Of a stretch of DNA of 64,000 nucleotides, positions 38,701-53,700 are shown piece after piece. Made by a program: the position numbers and the translations under genes. Every line of letters begins with the position of its first letter. Positions within the stretch are counted from its first letter, which is position 1. The notes under the pieces were generated by a model, which saw nothing but the letters and a program-made list of their open reading frames with translations, made no database searches and had not been told where the DNA came from. The stretch comes from Saxidomus purpurata (taxonomy: Eukaryota; Mollusca; Bivalvia; Venerida; Veneridae): the NCBI GenBank assembly GCA_022818135.1, contig JAFMSR010000009.1:17358063-17422062 (forward strand). The letters are read 5' to 3'.

Positions 38701-41700
38701 TAAAACTGAAACAGATTTTTTAAATGCAACATCTCTGCGACCTTTACCTTACACCTATGACCACAAAATCAATAAAAACTTTTTATGACCTACAACACTA
38801 GCAAAATTGAAGAACTTGGGTAAACGCACTGTCAAGTTATTGGGCTAAAACAAATTATATGCATGGTCACTGTAACCTTGAACTTAGACATAGTGACCCA
38901 AAAGTCAACTGGGGTAGTCTACTCTTCATAACCTTTTCTCCTTGCAAGTTTGAAGACCATAGTTCAATGCATCCATGTGTTATCTGGGGGAAACAGTTTT
39001 TAATGGCAAGGTCATGGTGACCATGAAATTTGGCCCAGTGACCTAAATATCAATAGGGATCATCTAACCTTCAAAACCTATAATCCTGGCATGATGTTCT
39101 AGGATCAAACCATTGTCAAGTCATTCAGTGGAAATGCAAGGTGACACTGTGATTTTGAACATTGACCCAGTGACCTAGAACACTAGGAGACACTTTGACC
39201 TGATTAATTACCCTTGTTTACTGTTCATGACAAAATTCTATGTCCCTTCTTAAAATGTCAAAGCTTTTTCAAGTTATTCAGCATAAACAGTTTTTAAATG
39301 CAAGGTCACTGTGACCGTATCCTGACCCAGTGACCTCAAAATGCTTAAAGTACATCTACTGTCCATGACCAATGTCCCTGTCAAGTTTGAGATATCAGAG
39401 TAAAAGTCTTTTCATGAAGAAGAAACAAGAGACAACACCAATTATACATAACCTTCCAGCTTTATATTTTAAAGTGATGTTACTGTTCAAAGTGACCATC
39501 ATAATTTTAAAAAAAGACTTTTATTAAGAAATGACTTACACTCTCCTGGTTCGAGTCCTACAACCGGACACTTTTTAAACATATTTTACGATAACTCTGG
39601 TAATTTTTGTCTTTAGCAGTTGAAATTTTGATAGAAGTAAGTTAGATTCTTCTCCCAAAAGAAGAACTTATTAAGAACTTCTAGGAATAGATCATTTATA
39701 TTTTTGAGGCCAGGTAGTGAGGTCACCAAATTGCTTTATTTTATTGACCAACATGTTTCCCCGACAGCTAGTTTAAATAAATTTAATTTTTTGTGATGTT
39801 AGCTTTTAAATTGTGTAAACTGATTAAATTATTTGACACATTAATGAAATATTATAAAAAAAGTTAAACTTCTGATTTTTATTTGCCGGGCCTCACAGAA
39901 ATATGGCGCATGCACAGTCTGTCACTTTCAAATCCCCCCGACAATTTAAACATGCTTTCAGTAACTGACAAAATAAATAGTGAGATTTCTTGGTCAAATA
40001 GTTACATTAAACTGTTTTACATTTTCACAAGTGTCCGGTTTGATGGTCGTCCGTGTTTGGTGGTCTCAAACCAGTAATTTATGAATTATGATGTCATCAC
40101 CAAAATCCATGAACCTGCATAACAGTTTTATTCTCAATGAATATACGGGAAATCTGCAAACAATTTTTATGACTCTCCTAGTCCATCATTGAAAATCCAT
40201 CCTTTCTATTAGGTATACAGTTGAACCTGTCCTAGCGGCCACCTGAGTTAAGTAACATCCTCACCTATGTGACCATGTCCCTCGCGATTTCAAGTGATTA
40301 TAGTCTATCCTGATTTAAGAGACCACCTGTCTTAAGAGACCACAATTTCATCTTCCCCTTTGTGGTTGCTTAAGACAGTTTCTACAGTATTTCAAGTTGT
40401 ATTCTGAAGCTTCTACTGTTCTTAAATAAAATTCAATTTGGCCATTTCTAAGGGTAATTATTGTAACTTAAACAAGTGACAGGAAATTGTCACAAAACCA
40501 GGTTTTCATTTTCCAGTCTGCTGGCCGAGCGCAAATGTGTTTTTAAAGTCAGTAGATATACATAATGAGAAAAAGAAACAAAGGTCTTCTTCTATTTATT
40601 ACATGTGTAAAAAAAGCAAAGGGCCATAATTCAGGCAAAATTGATCTAAACACAAAACCCAGACAATATGCACGAGGGCACTTGATGACAACAGCTGTGT
40701 GAGAGTTTGGTTTAAATATCTTGAGAAATGAAGGTGGAAGTGGGCACGTGACAGTATTCTTCTATATATAACATATGTGGTAAAAAAAGCAAAGGGCCAT
40801 AATTCAGGCAAAAATTATCAAAAAAAAAAAAAAAAAAAAAAAAAAACTTGCTCTGTGTGGGGTTTGAACCGCTGGTCTCATGAGAAATTTTGTCATCTTA
40901 CTGTAACAGAATACTCCAAAGTATACAGGACTGGTAATCTATTCTAAAAATAGACAGTAATAACAGAGTATTCTCCCTTTTATAATAACAGAGTATTCTC
41001 CCTGTTATATATACTTAAATAAGGAGACACAAAATTGCTAACGGACGGACGGACGGACGACCAGGGGCAGAACATTATATATTCAAAATTCTTTAGTTCA
41101 CAAATTATAGTTCTGTGAAAGTTTGGTTGAAATCCCTTGAGAAATGTAGGAGTTGCACACAGAAGAGTATTTCTCTATATATATTACATTATGTGGAAAA
41201 AAACAAAGGCCCATAATTCTGTCAAAAATGATCAAATCACAAAACCCCGACAATATGCACCAGGGCACTTGGTGATAATTCTGTGAAAGTTTGGTTGAAA
41301 TGATATTAAATATCTGGCCCTTATAGTTTTATATGGAAAACAGTTTCTACAACATACATACATGTGGCCCTGAGAGATAGGTAAATTTGTCTTCTATGGC
41401 ATTTTTTGAGAAAAAAATCCACAGTGCAACATACTAAAATTTTGAGGAATTCATATCTCTTGAACAATCTTAGTACTAGTGTGCCAAAGCTACAACTCTG
41501 CCAAATCATATTGAAATTCAGGCATACAAGATGACTTTTAGAATCTCTTTCTGTCAGTTGCCATGGCAACCACAATTCTGCATTATCAGAGCCCTGTTGT
41601 ATAGTATGAGTATCCTAGATACCAAGGTTATCAATTGGCAAATCACTTAAATTTCCAAGACTACAATGACCTTCACCTTTGACCTGCTGACCTCAAAATC

Positions 41701-44700
41701 AATAGAGGTCATCTATAGTGTATGAACAATGTTTGTGTGTCTAATATTTCTGAAAACTAGATGCTCACAGACAACATGTTGAGCCCTACAGACTTGGGCT
41801 AAATCTGACCTGGGTCTTGCGCTAACATCCATTCCCATTGTGGTAAATAAATGTCCCAAGTCAATTCAAAATCTCTCTATGAATGAACAAGTGACGGCAT
41901 GTGTCCCTTTTTGACCTTTAATCTCTAAGTGTGACCTTGACCTTTGAGCTAAAGACTTGAGTCTTGTGCAGGACATGCCATCCACAGTGCTGAACTATTA
42001 TGCCAAGAAACACATTTAGACTTTTGAAACAGATTGACAGGATTCAAACAATAAATGAGACACCAGTTGTCGATCAAGTGATTTCAATTCCAATCAAAAC
42101 TGGACTTTACCTTCAACAACTAAATGCACATGGAAAAGGTTTGAATGAATTCTTTTTATTATAAATACTCTGACAGCAAACTAGATGGGTGTTCAGTAGA
42201 ACACTTGTGTCGCCCTCTTATGCTTTGTCAGAATAACCAACAATTTTGTGACAAAATCTAAGTGTAAAAAGGGGCATAACTGTGTCAAATATGACCTTGA
42301 CCTACAAACTTTCACGGCATCATGACCCTTATGTCATAAGCAATACAATTTGAAAGTTTGATGAAGAAATCTTAAGAAATGGCAAAGTTATAGCCAACAT
42401 TAAGTTTTCGTGACAAAATCTAAGTACAAAAAGGGGCATAACTCTGTCAAATAAGACATTGACCTACAAAATGTGGTGGCATCACAACCCTTTTGACATA
42501 AGCAATACAATCTGAAAGTTTGATAAAGAAATCTTAAGAAATGGCGAAGTTATAGCAAAAATCTAAGTATAAAAAGGGGCATAACTCTGTCAAATATGAC
42601 CTTGACCTACAAACTTTGGCGGCATCACGACCCTTATGTCATAAGCAATACAATTTGAAAGTTTGATGAAGAAATCTTAAGAAATGGCAAAGTTATAGCC
42701 AACGTTAAGTTTTCGTGACAAAATCCAAGTACAAAAAGGGGCATAACTCTGTCAAATATAACCTTGACCTACTAAATTTGGTGGCATCATGACCCTATTG
42801 TCATAAGCAATACAATTGTAAAGTTTGATGAAGAAATCTTAAGAAATGGCAAAGTTATAGCCAACGTTAAGTTTGTGTGACGGACGGACGGACGGACCAA
42901 CGGACGGACAAAGCGATCCCTATGTATCGCCTTTTCTCCGAAAGGGTGACACAAAAAGGGGCGAGGTTATCGCATCACTGCCATCATATTAATTCAAATA
43001 AGGTATAAAAAAAATACTACACTCAAAATTCTGATATCTTCTAATAAATGTATAGTAAAATATTCCATGGATGCTTTAATTGTATGTCCAACTCAATGCC
43101 AACTGTGTTCAAGGGAAGCAATCACAAAATAAACTGCAAATATTTTAAATCCTACAGTTACTTTTCTTTATACTGAAAAGTTGTCTGCTATATACGGGAG
43201 ACGCTCAAAATCCCCTTGGTCCAAAAATGGCATAGAAGTCATTATCCCCTTAATGGATTTTACAATTTAATTTCAATTATTTCAATTTTTTTCAATCATT
43301 CGCTATAGTAAAGTTATACTAGAGACAAATAAAACATTAAGTAAAATTTTTTCATTCAATGTATGCTTTTCCACTTGTAAAATCCATTGATGGGATTATG
43401 ACTAACTCTGTCATTTTTTGACCCAGGGGATTTTGAAGTACACTCTTTATATACAGAGTTCAGTGTAACTGGTGCATGCATTCAAAGTGTAAAAATGTTG
43501 AAAGTGCCATTTAAGTCACAACAAGTAAGTCTGCCACATTAGGAATGGATGCAAAGCTCTTTTTGTAACAAAAAAACTTACCAATGCCTGTTTGGGGATA
43601 TAGCACACCTGAAAAGATATAAACACAATTTATAGTCCTTCAAACAAATATATTAAGACATTAACAGAGCTTTTATACAAACAAGAGGGCCAATATGACT
43701 CCGAAAGTTTTTACCTAAGTCCTTACCCTTAGTATTGCCAGAAAAAAAATCCATTTAAGACTGTATACTGAAGTGCTTGTGCACCCAAACACTAAAATTC
43801 TGCACATGTACAGACTATAATTGTATCAAAATCTTCATTGACCAAATTTTGTAAGAATGCATTAGGCAATTACTGACTGGTAGTCTTCTTTTCTACTTTA
43901 ATCATCTACAGCCCATATGTGCAGTAAGGCATAGCAATATTAGCAACTGTTTGAAAGTTTTAATGTCATCTGAATTTCAAGATAACATAGAGCCTTGGTC
44001 TAAAGAGGACTTATTTGCAATGTTAAGACCTGGTGTGAAGAAACTGTAAGCATATACAGATCTTGTATAATGGAGAATATAGGTCTATTCACTATTTCTT
44101 GGCAGTTTTGACCTTTTATATAAAACCATCATTTAGATAACAATATCCATTTTCAAAATATGGCTGAAAAACAATTATGTAAACAGTTCCTGAATACCAA
44201 GGAAGTGTAGAAGTCCTCACACATCTTGTGTATAGGGCCGCTCTTTAACTTTTTCTATCCAACCAGTGAAATTCCTACATAAGATTCAAAGCTTTCCCTC
44301 CATACTTTTGTTTTTACTACTTCCCATACATCTAAAGTCATTTGACATCAATATCAGTGTGTCAAATTCACACATATGTAATGCCAATTGTATGTAAAAT
44401 TCTATCAGCTTTCTGAAGAACATCTACACAACTGAAAATCCTAACATTAGGAATATTTCCAAGTTTGCCCTTGTGGAAACATATTATATTATATAATAAT
44501 TCATTTATTCTCAAATATAAAACAAGAGCCATGTTACACATGGTTAATCCCCCCGCCAGGAAAAAGTTACCTGAAGGTTGTACTTTCGTACATTTTACTT
44601 GGTGAGAGGAAATCCTAAAAAGCCGTATAATAGTTATGGTCATGCTGAGTACAGTTTTCAAGTAAGTGGAAAAAGAATAAGGCAATGAAGAGAAGGTTTG

Positions 44701-47700
44701 CAAAATTATATTAATGTTCATTATCAGTATAGGTATGATATTTTTCTATTTGACTAAAAGTAGACAAGGTAGAGTTATTGTTCTTGCACACTGCACTTCC
44801 TACCAATGTGCTATGTCAGTGTATTAAGTTTGAAGAAAATCCCTCAAGTACTTATGGAGTTATGCTCTGGACAAAACTTTTAAAGTAAATCTGATAAAGG
44901 GGAATAACTCTAAAAGTAGGCAAGGTAGAGTTATTGTTCTTACACACTGCACTTCCTACCAATGTGCTATGTCAGTGTATTAAGTTTGTAGAAAATCCCC
45001 TCAAGTACTTTTGGAGTTATGCTCTGGACAAAACTTTTAAAGTAAATCTGATAAAGGGGAATAACTCTAAAAGTAGGCAAGGTAGAGTTATTGTTCTTGC
45101 TCACTTCACTTCCTACCAATGTGCTATGTCAGTGTATTAAGTTCGAAGAAAATCCCTCAAGTACTTTTGGAGTTATGCTCTGGACAAGTAAATCTGATAA
45201 AGGGGAATAACTCTAAAAGTAGGCAAGGTAGAGTTATTGTTCTTGCACACTGCACTTCCTACCAATGTGCTATGTCAGTGTATTAAGTTTGAAGTAAATC
45301 CCTCATGTACTTTTGGAGTTATGCTTCGGACAAGTAAATCTGATAAAGGGGAATAACTCTAAAAGTAGGCAAGGTAGAGTTATTGTTCTTGCACACTGCA
45401 CTTCCTACCAATGTGCTATGTCAGTGTATTAAGTTTGAAGTAAATCCCTAAAGTACTTTTGAAGTTATGCTCTGGACAAACTTTTAAAGTAAATCTGATA
45501 AAGGGGAATAACTCTAAAAGTAGGCAAGGTAGAGTTATTGTTCTTGCACACTGCACTTCCTACCAATGTGCTATGTCAGTGTATTAAGTTTGAAGAAAAT
45601 CCCTCAAGTACTTTTGGAGTTATGCTTCGGACAAGTAAATCTGATAAAGGGGAATAACTCTAAAAGTAGGCAAGGTAGAGTTATTGTTCTTGCACACTGC
45701 ACTTCCTACCAATGTGCTATGTCAGTGTATTAAGTTTGAAGTAAATCCCTCAAGTACTTTTGGAGTTATGCTCCAGACAAAACTTTTAGAGTAAATCTGA
45801 TAAAGGGGAATAACTTTAAAAGTAAGCAAGGTAGAGTTATTGTTCTTGCACACTGCACTTCCTACCAATGTGCTATGTCAGTGTATTAAGTTTGAAGAAA
45901 ATCCCTCAAGTACTTTTGGAGTTATGCTCCGGACAAAGTTTTTCAAGTAAATCTGATAAAAGGGGAATAACTCTAAAAGTAGGCAAGGTAGAGTTATTGT
46001 TCTTACACACTGCACTTCCTCCCAATGTGCTCTGTCAGTGTATGAAGTTTGAAGAAAATCGCTCAAGTACTTTTGGAGTTATGCTCCGGACAAAATTGGG
46101 ACGGACGCACGGACGGACGGACGGACGGACGGACGGACGAAGGGCATTTCTAATATCCCCTTCGCCTTCGGCGGGGGGATAAATAATTAAGTCCTTACAA
46201 CTTATATTAATCACTCTCAAGAGTCATTCCAGATGAAATCAATCTCACAGAGTGAGATGCAATGTGGGAATATCTGGGTCATGCCTAAGGACACAATTGC
46301 TGTGGCACTGGTGGGGATTGCACCTGGGACCCTTGGATCCTGAGGCGAATGCAATACCACAGCACCTCTAATACAAGGGACCCACAGAGCCAATCTGATC
46401 ACCTACCATGAAGCAATAAATGATGGAAATGATGGAAAACATTTGCGAATTCTTACCTTTTCTTTCTGAGGCATGTTTCTAGCCAAGACTGTGTCTTCTG
46501 CCTCACATGCAAGTATCTCCACTATGTCTCCAGCATTCAAAGTTACGAAATTCAGACAATCTGTGTATTCACAAGCCAAAGGAAGTTTTCTTAGGTTCGT
46601 AGTCTGAAAACAGTAATTGATAATTTTACTTCTCATGTACTCGTAAGTTTAAGTGATAGCATAGGCTTTGTTTTGCTGAATCAGCAGCAACAGTGCTGCC
46701 TAATGACTGACTACAAAAGCTAGTTAATGGAACACACTCAGATTATAACAAAACCTTGATACCTCTTTGCCTGTTTTGTGTTCAAAAGACAATTTTAGGG
46801 GTATAGTATCAATAAGATGCCACAATTGTGTGAAGCCCAGTCCATCTTTAATACAGTCTCCAAAATTTTAACCTGAAGGCCTAAAATATATTTAACACAA
46901 GAAATGCCTAGATGCAGGAAAGCGTCAAAATGTAAAACTTACGATAATTTCAGAGATTTCAATTTCAAGTCTAGGAGAAAGTTCTGTGTCCTCCACTGGC
47001 TCGGGACTGACGGGCGGCAAAACCGGTTCACAATATACTTCATCTCCTACAAAATACAAAACTCAATGAAGAAACTGATAAATGTAACAAGTACAATGAA
47101 ACACTGATTGTATATAAAAACTTAACCTTAAGTAATGAATCCTTCCAACAAGTCCTTGAATATTAAACAGACAAGTCCTACATGTCCTTTAACATTAACA
47201 CACATTTTAATATGCATACAGTATATTTCTATAGTCATTTCGAGTGCTTTAATATGATTAAAGCACTCAGAAAAGCAGGTGGAGTTTCGGACCTGGAAGT
47301 AGCGCCTTCTGACTTTTCTAATTTACTCCCACGTAGAAAAATAGAATATAGAAATAGAAATAAAATCTGTATAGATACATCAGTCGCATGAAATAGTTGA
47401 GATAAAGAACCTACATAATTATTATTTTTAACTGCGACAGTTAAGCATTAGAATACCTCCACCTTGTTTTCCTTTAAAAACGACAATAAATTTCAGGATT
47501 AACCGTCATGCAGTGTTTGTGATTCTGGGTGACAAAACAATGAATGAAAGCATTAACGTCATCACACTGACATTATTACTCCATGTTAAAACCTTGTACA
47601 GCTCAGTTTAGTGATACACATTAAATCGATTGTTAGGTTCTAAAATCTGACGTCTTCTGCAAAATGTCACAGTCAGGTATTTTATATATTCTATGTATTA

Positions 47701-50700
47701 GGTGATAAAACTGAAATAAGTTTGTATAATAATGCTATGCATGATATCTTGAACGGTTGCCCGAATATGGGAGTGAATTCCAACAGTCACTATTTATGCA
47801 CATTACCGCCGAACTGAAAAAAGGTCTTTAGTACTTACGATAGTTTTCATAAATTCGGCTTAAAAGAATCAAAATAATCTATGGCTTGGAGTGCTTTATC
47901 GAAATTGAAGCATTCCCAGTCTGTGATGTGCCTGGCAGAATAATTCACAAGACAGAGTTATGTACTTTGCGTAATGATAGCAGACATGATGGTTAACAAG
48001 CACTACATGTTGCATAGCAATATCGGCATAAGTGTTTAACCAAGGTGTGAAGCCAATGTTGACAACAAGTAGGACAGTTTTACATATTATTCAAATAGTC
48101 TAGATCACGGACCTATATACACATGGATTGGCAACTTTCGAAAATCGATAATGCGATATCGGAGAAAATGTTACCCATCATGCATCGCGCACGCTCGGTG
48201 TTTTTCGGAAATTTTCCGATTTGTGATATTCGGCAGGTGCCGCCAGACTTGACAAAATTTTCAACAAACAACATCAATAACAGTTACACCTTACGAAAAA
48301 AGATTTGCTTGGAATAAGACAAAAGTTGCATAAACAAAGAAAAATACAAACTATTGAGCCATACATATTGAAGTAGACACGATTCAATTTGATTTATTGT
48401 TTATGTTTTTCCCCGATACGTTCCAAGATGGAGGATGGCGAGAAGCTGCATTCTACATCGCGCTGACAAAATTTTCAACATACAAAATTGATAAAAGTTA
48501 CGCATTACGAAAAACAGATATAGGTTGGAAAGAGACTAATGTTACTTAAAGAAAAAACCAAAACTACTGAGCCATAAATATTGAAGAAGACACGATTAAA
48601 TTTGATTATTTTTCAAGATGGAGGACAGGTGGACGCTGGGAATTTTTTTGATTTCAGCAAACCTCGGATATTGTCCATCGATGCTAAAATCTCGCATAAA
48701 ATCTCGCCATCCGCGATAAAAAGGTTGAACTTGTATAGAAGATACGAGAGTTGCCAATCCATGTGTATATAGGTCCGTGTCTAGATATAAACAAACATTA
48801 TATATGCTTATATAAAAGTCAAATCACCTAGTTATTAACTTGTCAAAAATCTTATATCATTGAGTTAAAAAAAGATGTCGTACCATCTCTTTTCACAGTT
48901 ATAACTCTCTGTACATAGCCTAGGTTGTTTTCCACTCGGCACACAATCTCTTCACAGTCCAAAATGGAGGGGTCACTCACAGTAAGAAAATGGCAGCCAT
49001 CTTTGCAGTAAATGTCCCACAATGCACTTTGACTCAGCTGTTGTCCATGGTGATACCAGGTAACTTCAGGAGAAGGAAACCCTACAGATATATTAATGAC
49101 ACATGATCACTTAGCATTTAAAATTATCAAACATGATGTGGAAGATATAATGCCATATAATTTCAACAATTTTGAAAAACACAAGAGGCTGAAAGAGCCA
49201 GTCTCACCTTACTAGACTGAATGGACTGTTTTGAGAAAGTTTGGTGAAAAACTTTAGGAATGCTATCAAGGAAAAGCTAACAGAAGTCACTATGACCTTG
49301 ACCTTGACCCACTGACTCTAAAAACAGTTGGGATCATCAACTCAGTAAAACCAATCATCCTATGAAGATTCAAGACTGTTGTTAATTAAATCTAAAAAAT
49401 CTGAGCAGAAATGACTTTCAAAGTTTGGGTCACTGCAACCTTGACCTTTGACACACTGACCCATAAATCAATAGGGATCATCTACAGGCTGCATGCAACC
49501 TTCTGAGAAAGTTTCATGAAGTCAAATGAAAATTGTGACATTAACATTGTAAAAAGTTTCAAGGAAAAGCTAACGGAGGGCACTATTACCTTGACCTTTG
49601 ACCCACTGACCCCAAAAATATTAGGGATCATCTACTCTGTAAGACCTATGAAATTTGAACACTGTGGGTGATATAGATCACAAAATATTGAGCAGAAATT
49701 TTTTTCAGAGTTCAGGACACTGTGACCTTTACATTTGACCCATTGACCCGAATCAACCCATGGAGTTTGATTTGCGTGAGTTGTATGGATCTCAAGATAT
49801 AAAGCCATTTTTTTTTTCAAAGTTTTGGTCACTATAACCTTGACAAACCTGTCTTGTGTTTTCCTGTACCAGTATCGTTTTCAATTATTATTTTTAGCAT
49901 ATATGTGTTGCTTGGAACAAGCAAAGGGAGTTAACCATATCATAATTAAAAAGTGGCCCTAGATAAATGTAATTTATGTATTTCATGACATTTTGACAAA
50001 ATTCAGATGGAATAAAAATAATGAAACCTAAGTATGGTTCTAGAGCATAGTCATTGCTTTGATTATCATTTTAAGACACCATTGGATATTCCAGGCTGTT
50101 TGGATTTATCGAGAAATTCTTCATTACTTGACTGTATATAATATTATATGCTTGATAGATGTTGTTTTTAAATTTTCGACGGAGGTCCAAATTTCATATG
50201 ACTGTTATAATAGTAGTGATTACAATGCTTGTGTATCGTAAAAAAAAGAAAAGAATTTTTATAACTTTTTGTTATCTAAAGGATTTTAAAAATTTCTAAA
50301 AGCTCTAAAATGCTCTTGATACTTATCAGCTTTCCAGTGATATAAAACTTGTTCATATCTTCTATTTTAAAAAAGTTACGACTGTTGGCCAAGATGACCC
50401 TATATCGCTCTCCTGTGAATTATGACAATATGTGACCAAACTTTTTTACACAAAAAGCTTCTATAGCTTTATCACTCTTCCAAGATGTAATCATGCTCAT
50501 GGGGAAAATGGCAGCAAGTTTTCATATCTGCTACCCTGGACTGAGGCACAGAGGCATCTGTGTCTTTACACAAGGACACAATGCAATATATATTAATTGT
50601 ACATTCCCAAGGTGTACCCTTTAACCACAGACCCATCAAGGCTCATTACTGTTCTATGTCAATATTCAGTATTTATATTAGAATGTTCCCATTGTTGGCA

Positions 50701-53700
50701 ACATCATGGTCTGCACAATCATATAAAGTGTCAGAAACTAGTGTCATCAAGTCTTTGTCATGATAAAGTTTGCACCACATACTGGACACCCTATCTGCAA
50801 GGTCTAGATGACTAACTTTAAATAGAACACTACTGATTTTTCAAGCCCAACAAACTGATAACTGTGCTCAATTGCAGCTTATCACTCTAGTTTGATTGCC
50901 TATCTAAATATAATGGTTGGTTCATTTATTGTACATGTAGTTTTAGCTGTAATATATTATATTTCATATTACAAACTAATAAACTCTGTACTGGTATGAC
51001 AAACACATTGGGACCATTTCAATTTGTTCCTTATATCTAGAGTAGGTTATATCCATATAGCATTTTCTTCTAAAATAATGAAGGAAAACAAATCAGGTCT
51101 AGAAATTTAGATTTTGTTCCTCATACACATAATTTCATTACCATATATCTGGAGTCATCATTATACTGAGTTTACTGTAGAGTAAAGGGCCTTTGAACCC
51201 TTAACAACTCATAATAGAGTGCATACAATTTTGATGTAGCTGAATGAACTGGGTTTGATGCACTTTTTGGACCAATCAAATGTTACAAATGAAAAAACAG
51301 TGAATGGAATTTGTAAACAACATGACTTGTGATATCTTCAATGATAAATAATGTAGTAACCAATTTAAAGAGAGATTGCATATTCAACGAACTCATTTGA
51401 TAACTTTCCTAGACACTTTCCCATGTTTAAGTATAACCTAAAAACCTTGCTCAAAGCCATTATTATCTTTTTTAAAGACATTTCTAGTTTCTTATTGCTT
51501 CAGAGTTCTAAAAAGACACCAGATTAATCCATCAGTCAACTTGGAGGGGATATTGTGCCTATAATTTAGTGATGTTATATATAATGCATCAAATGTTTTC
51601 CATTAGAGAGCAGACAAGGCTTATTTTATTAATTTAAGAGAACTTCATTGTAATCCAGAAGAGTCTGGGCCAATTTTGCTGGTTATTGAAATTGGTTGAG
51701 TTATTATACTCACAAACATTTTGACCAAGTTTTGTGAAGATCTGAAGAAAACTGTTTGACTTGGAGTGGACAAGGCTAATTTGATTAATGGGTAATGCAA
51801 GGACTATAATAATTGGACGTGCCTGAGGCAATTAGACTGATTATGAAACTTGGCTGAGATATGATGCAAACAAATATTTTGACCAAGTTTGGTGAAGATC
51901 TGATGGAAACTGTGCACACTGCCTGCCTGCTGCTGGTGTTTCCATAATATGTCCTGTGTATAAAAACTAGACAGCAGTACAGTTATACAATATACATTAA
52001 ATCTGATCGTACCACACAATCATCATATGACATTTTTATCAAACAGAACATTGTATGGACTCATATGATCAGGTTAAACTATGATAATTATAGGGTGTAT
52101 ATATACATGAAATTTAATTGGGCAAATTTAATTGGACTTTTTATTCAGACAGAAAAACTGAAGGAAAATAAACAAAATTAAATATGGCATCTAATAAAAG
52201 TACTTCAAGTGACTCTGATGAAGAATATTGTGATGAGAAAAAACCAAGCAGTTTTCCTGACAATAAAGCAGTTAGTTCAAGCATGTCACTGACAATAGGT
52301 TCTGATGAAGTACAAGAAATGTTTTGTGAAGAATGTGAAAAACATGAAAATATATATGTACCTGCTGAAGGTTTTTGTGTTGAGTGTGTGGAGTACAAAT
52401 GTGGAATGTGCATTAGATTCCATAGGAGATACTTCAAAAGCCACCCTCTTCAAGATAAGGACAGCATGCCCCAAGATTTCTATTTTGAAAAGTGCACTAA
52501 ACATCCAAAGGAAATGATTAAGTTTTACTGTGGTAAGTGTGAAAAAGTAACTTGTCCTGAATGTAAAAGGAATGATCATCCAAACTGTTGTAATGTTGAA
52601 CATTTGCCAACGCTTGTAAAGAATGTTGAAAGCAGTAAAGAACTTAAAGATATCAAAGAAAATCTTGACAAAGTATCAAAAGACATAGAAACAATCAAAA
52701 TTCAAATAAAATCAAAAACTGAAATTGCTTCTAACCTGAAGTCCAGGGCAAAAGCAACAATAAAAGAACATAAAGACAAACTCATTAGTACCTACAGACA
52801 ACATCAGAAAGAACTTATCGAACAATTTGATAAGAAAATGGAGGACACCATTGCAAAACTGAAAAGTGAAAGGAAAGAACTGATTGAATTAATAGACCAA
52901 AAGCAAACAAATTTTGAACAGAATTTAATGCACTCAGAAAATGATACTGTTCAAAAGGTTGAAAGTTCACAGACAAATCTGGAATCATTGAAAATGAGAA
53001 ATACGACTTTGACCAATGATTTAAAACAATTATCAGCTGAACTTACACAAGCAGAAGTGTCAGGTCAAAAGTGTAAATTATTTCTTGCAATGAAAGATGC
53101 ACAAGAAACTTTAAAAACCTTTGAAAAGCAAATACTGCACTTACAAAGTACTGATATACAATATTACATAATTGAGCCTCTAAACACAGAAGTATCTGTT
53201 AAAACCTTAGAATCCCAAACTACATTTTTCTCCTATAGAGACTCAACCATTGGGAGAACTGCTACTTTTGACAAAGAAATAAACGTTGAGTGTGGATATA
53301 TCTCATGTTTATGTCTACTCTCTGAAAATATACTTATACAGACTGACTGGGACAGAAACTGTCTTAAAATACTGAAAAATATCCACACCAATACTGAATC
53401 ATATGATTCAATAAAAATACCTTCTGCTCTGTGGGGTATCACTAAAGTTAAAAAAAATGAAGTTGCTGTTACATTTTATGATAAAGATATTGTCAGACTG
53501 ATAACATTTTCTGACTCTATGACTGAAGTCAATACTGATGATATAACAGTAGGAGCAAAGTGTTGTGGTATTGCATATAGTAATAACAATCTTATAGTGT
53601 CGTATACCACCAGTCCTGGGAAGGTTCAGATACTGGACATGTCTGGTAATGTACTAAAATGTTTTGATAAAGACTGTGATGGTCAGTCTCTGTTTAGTCA

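Noticed and set aside
44368..44721. 117-aa minus-strand frame
   Set aside because: Crosses into the family-5 repeat head and shows no domain.
45868..46182. 104-aa frame ending in Gly/Arg/Thr/Asp repeats
   Set aside because: Translation of the ACGG microsatellite and core units of a transposable element.
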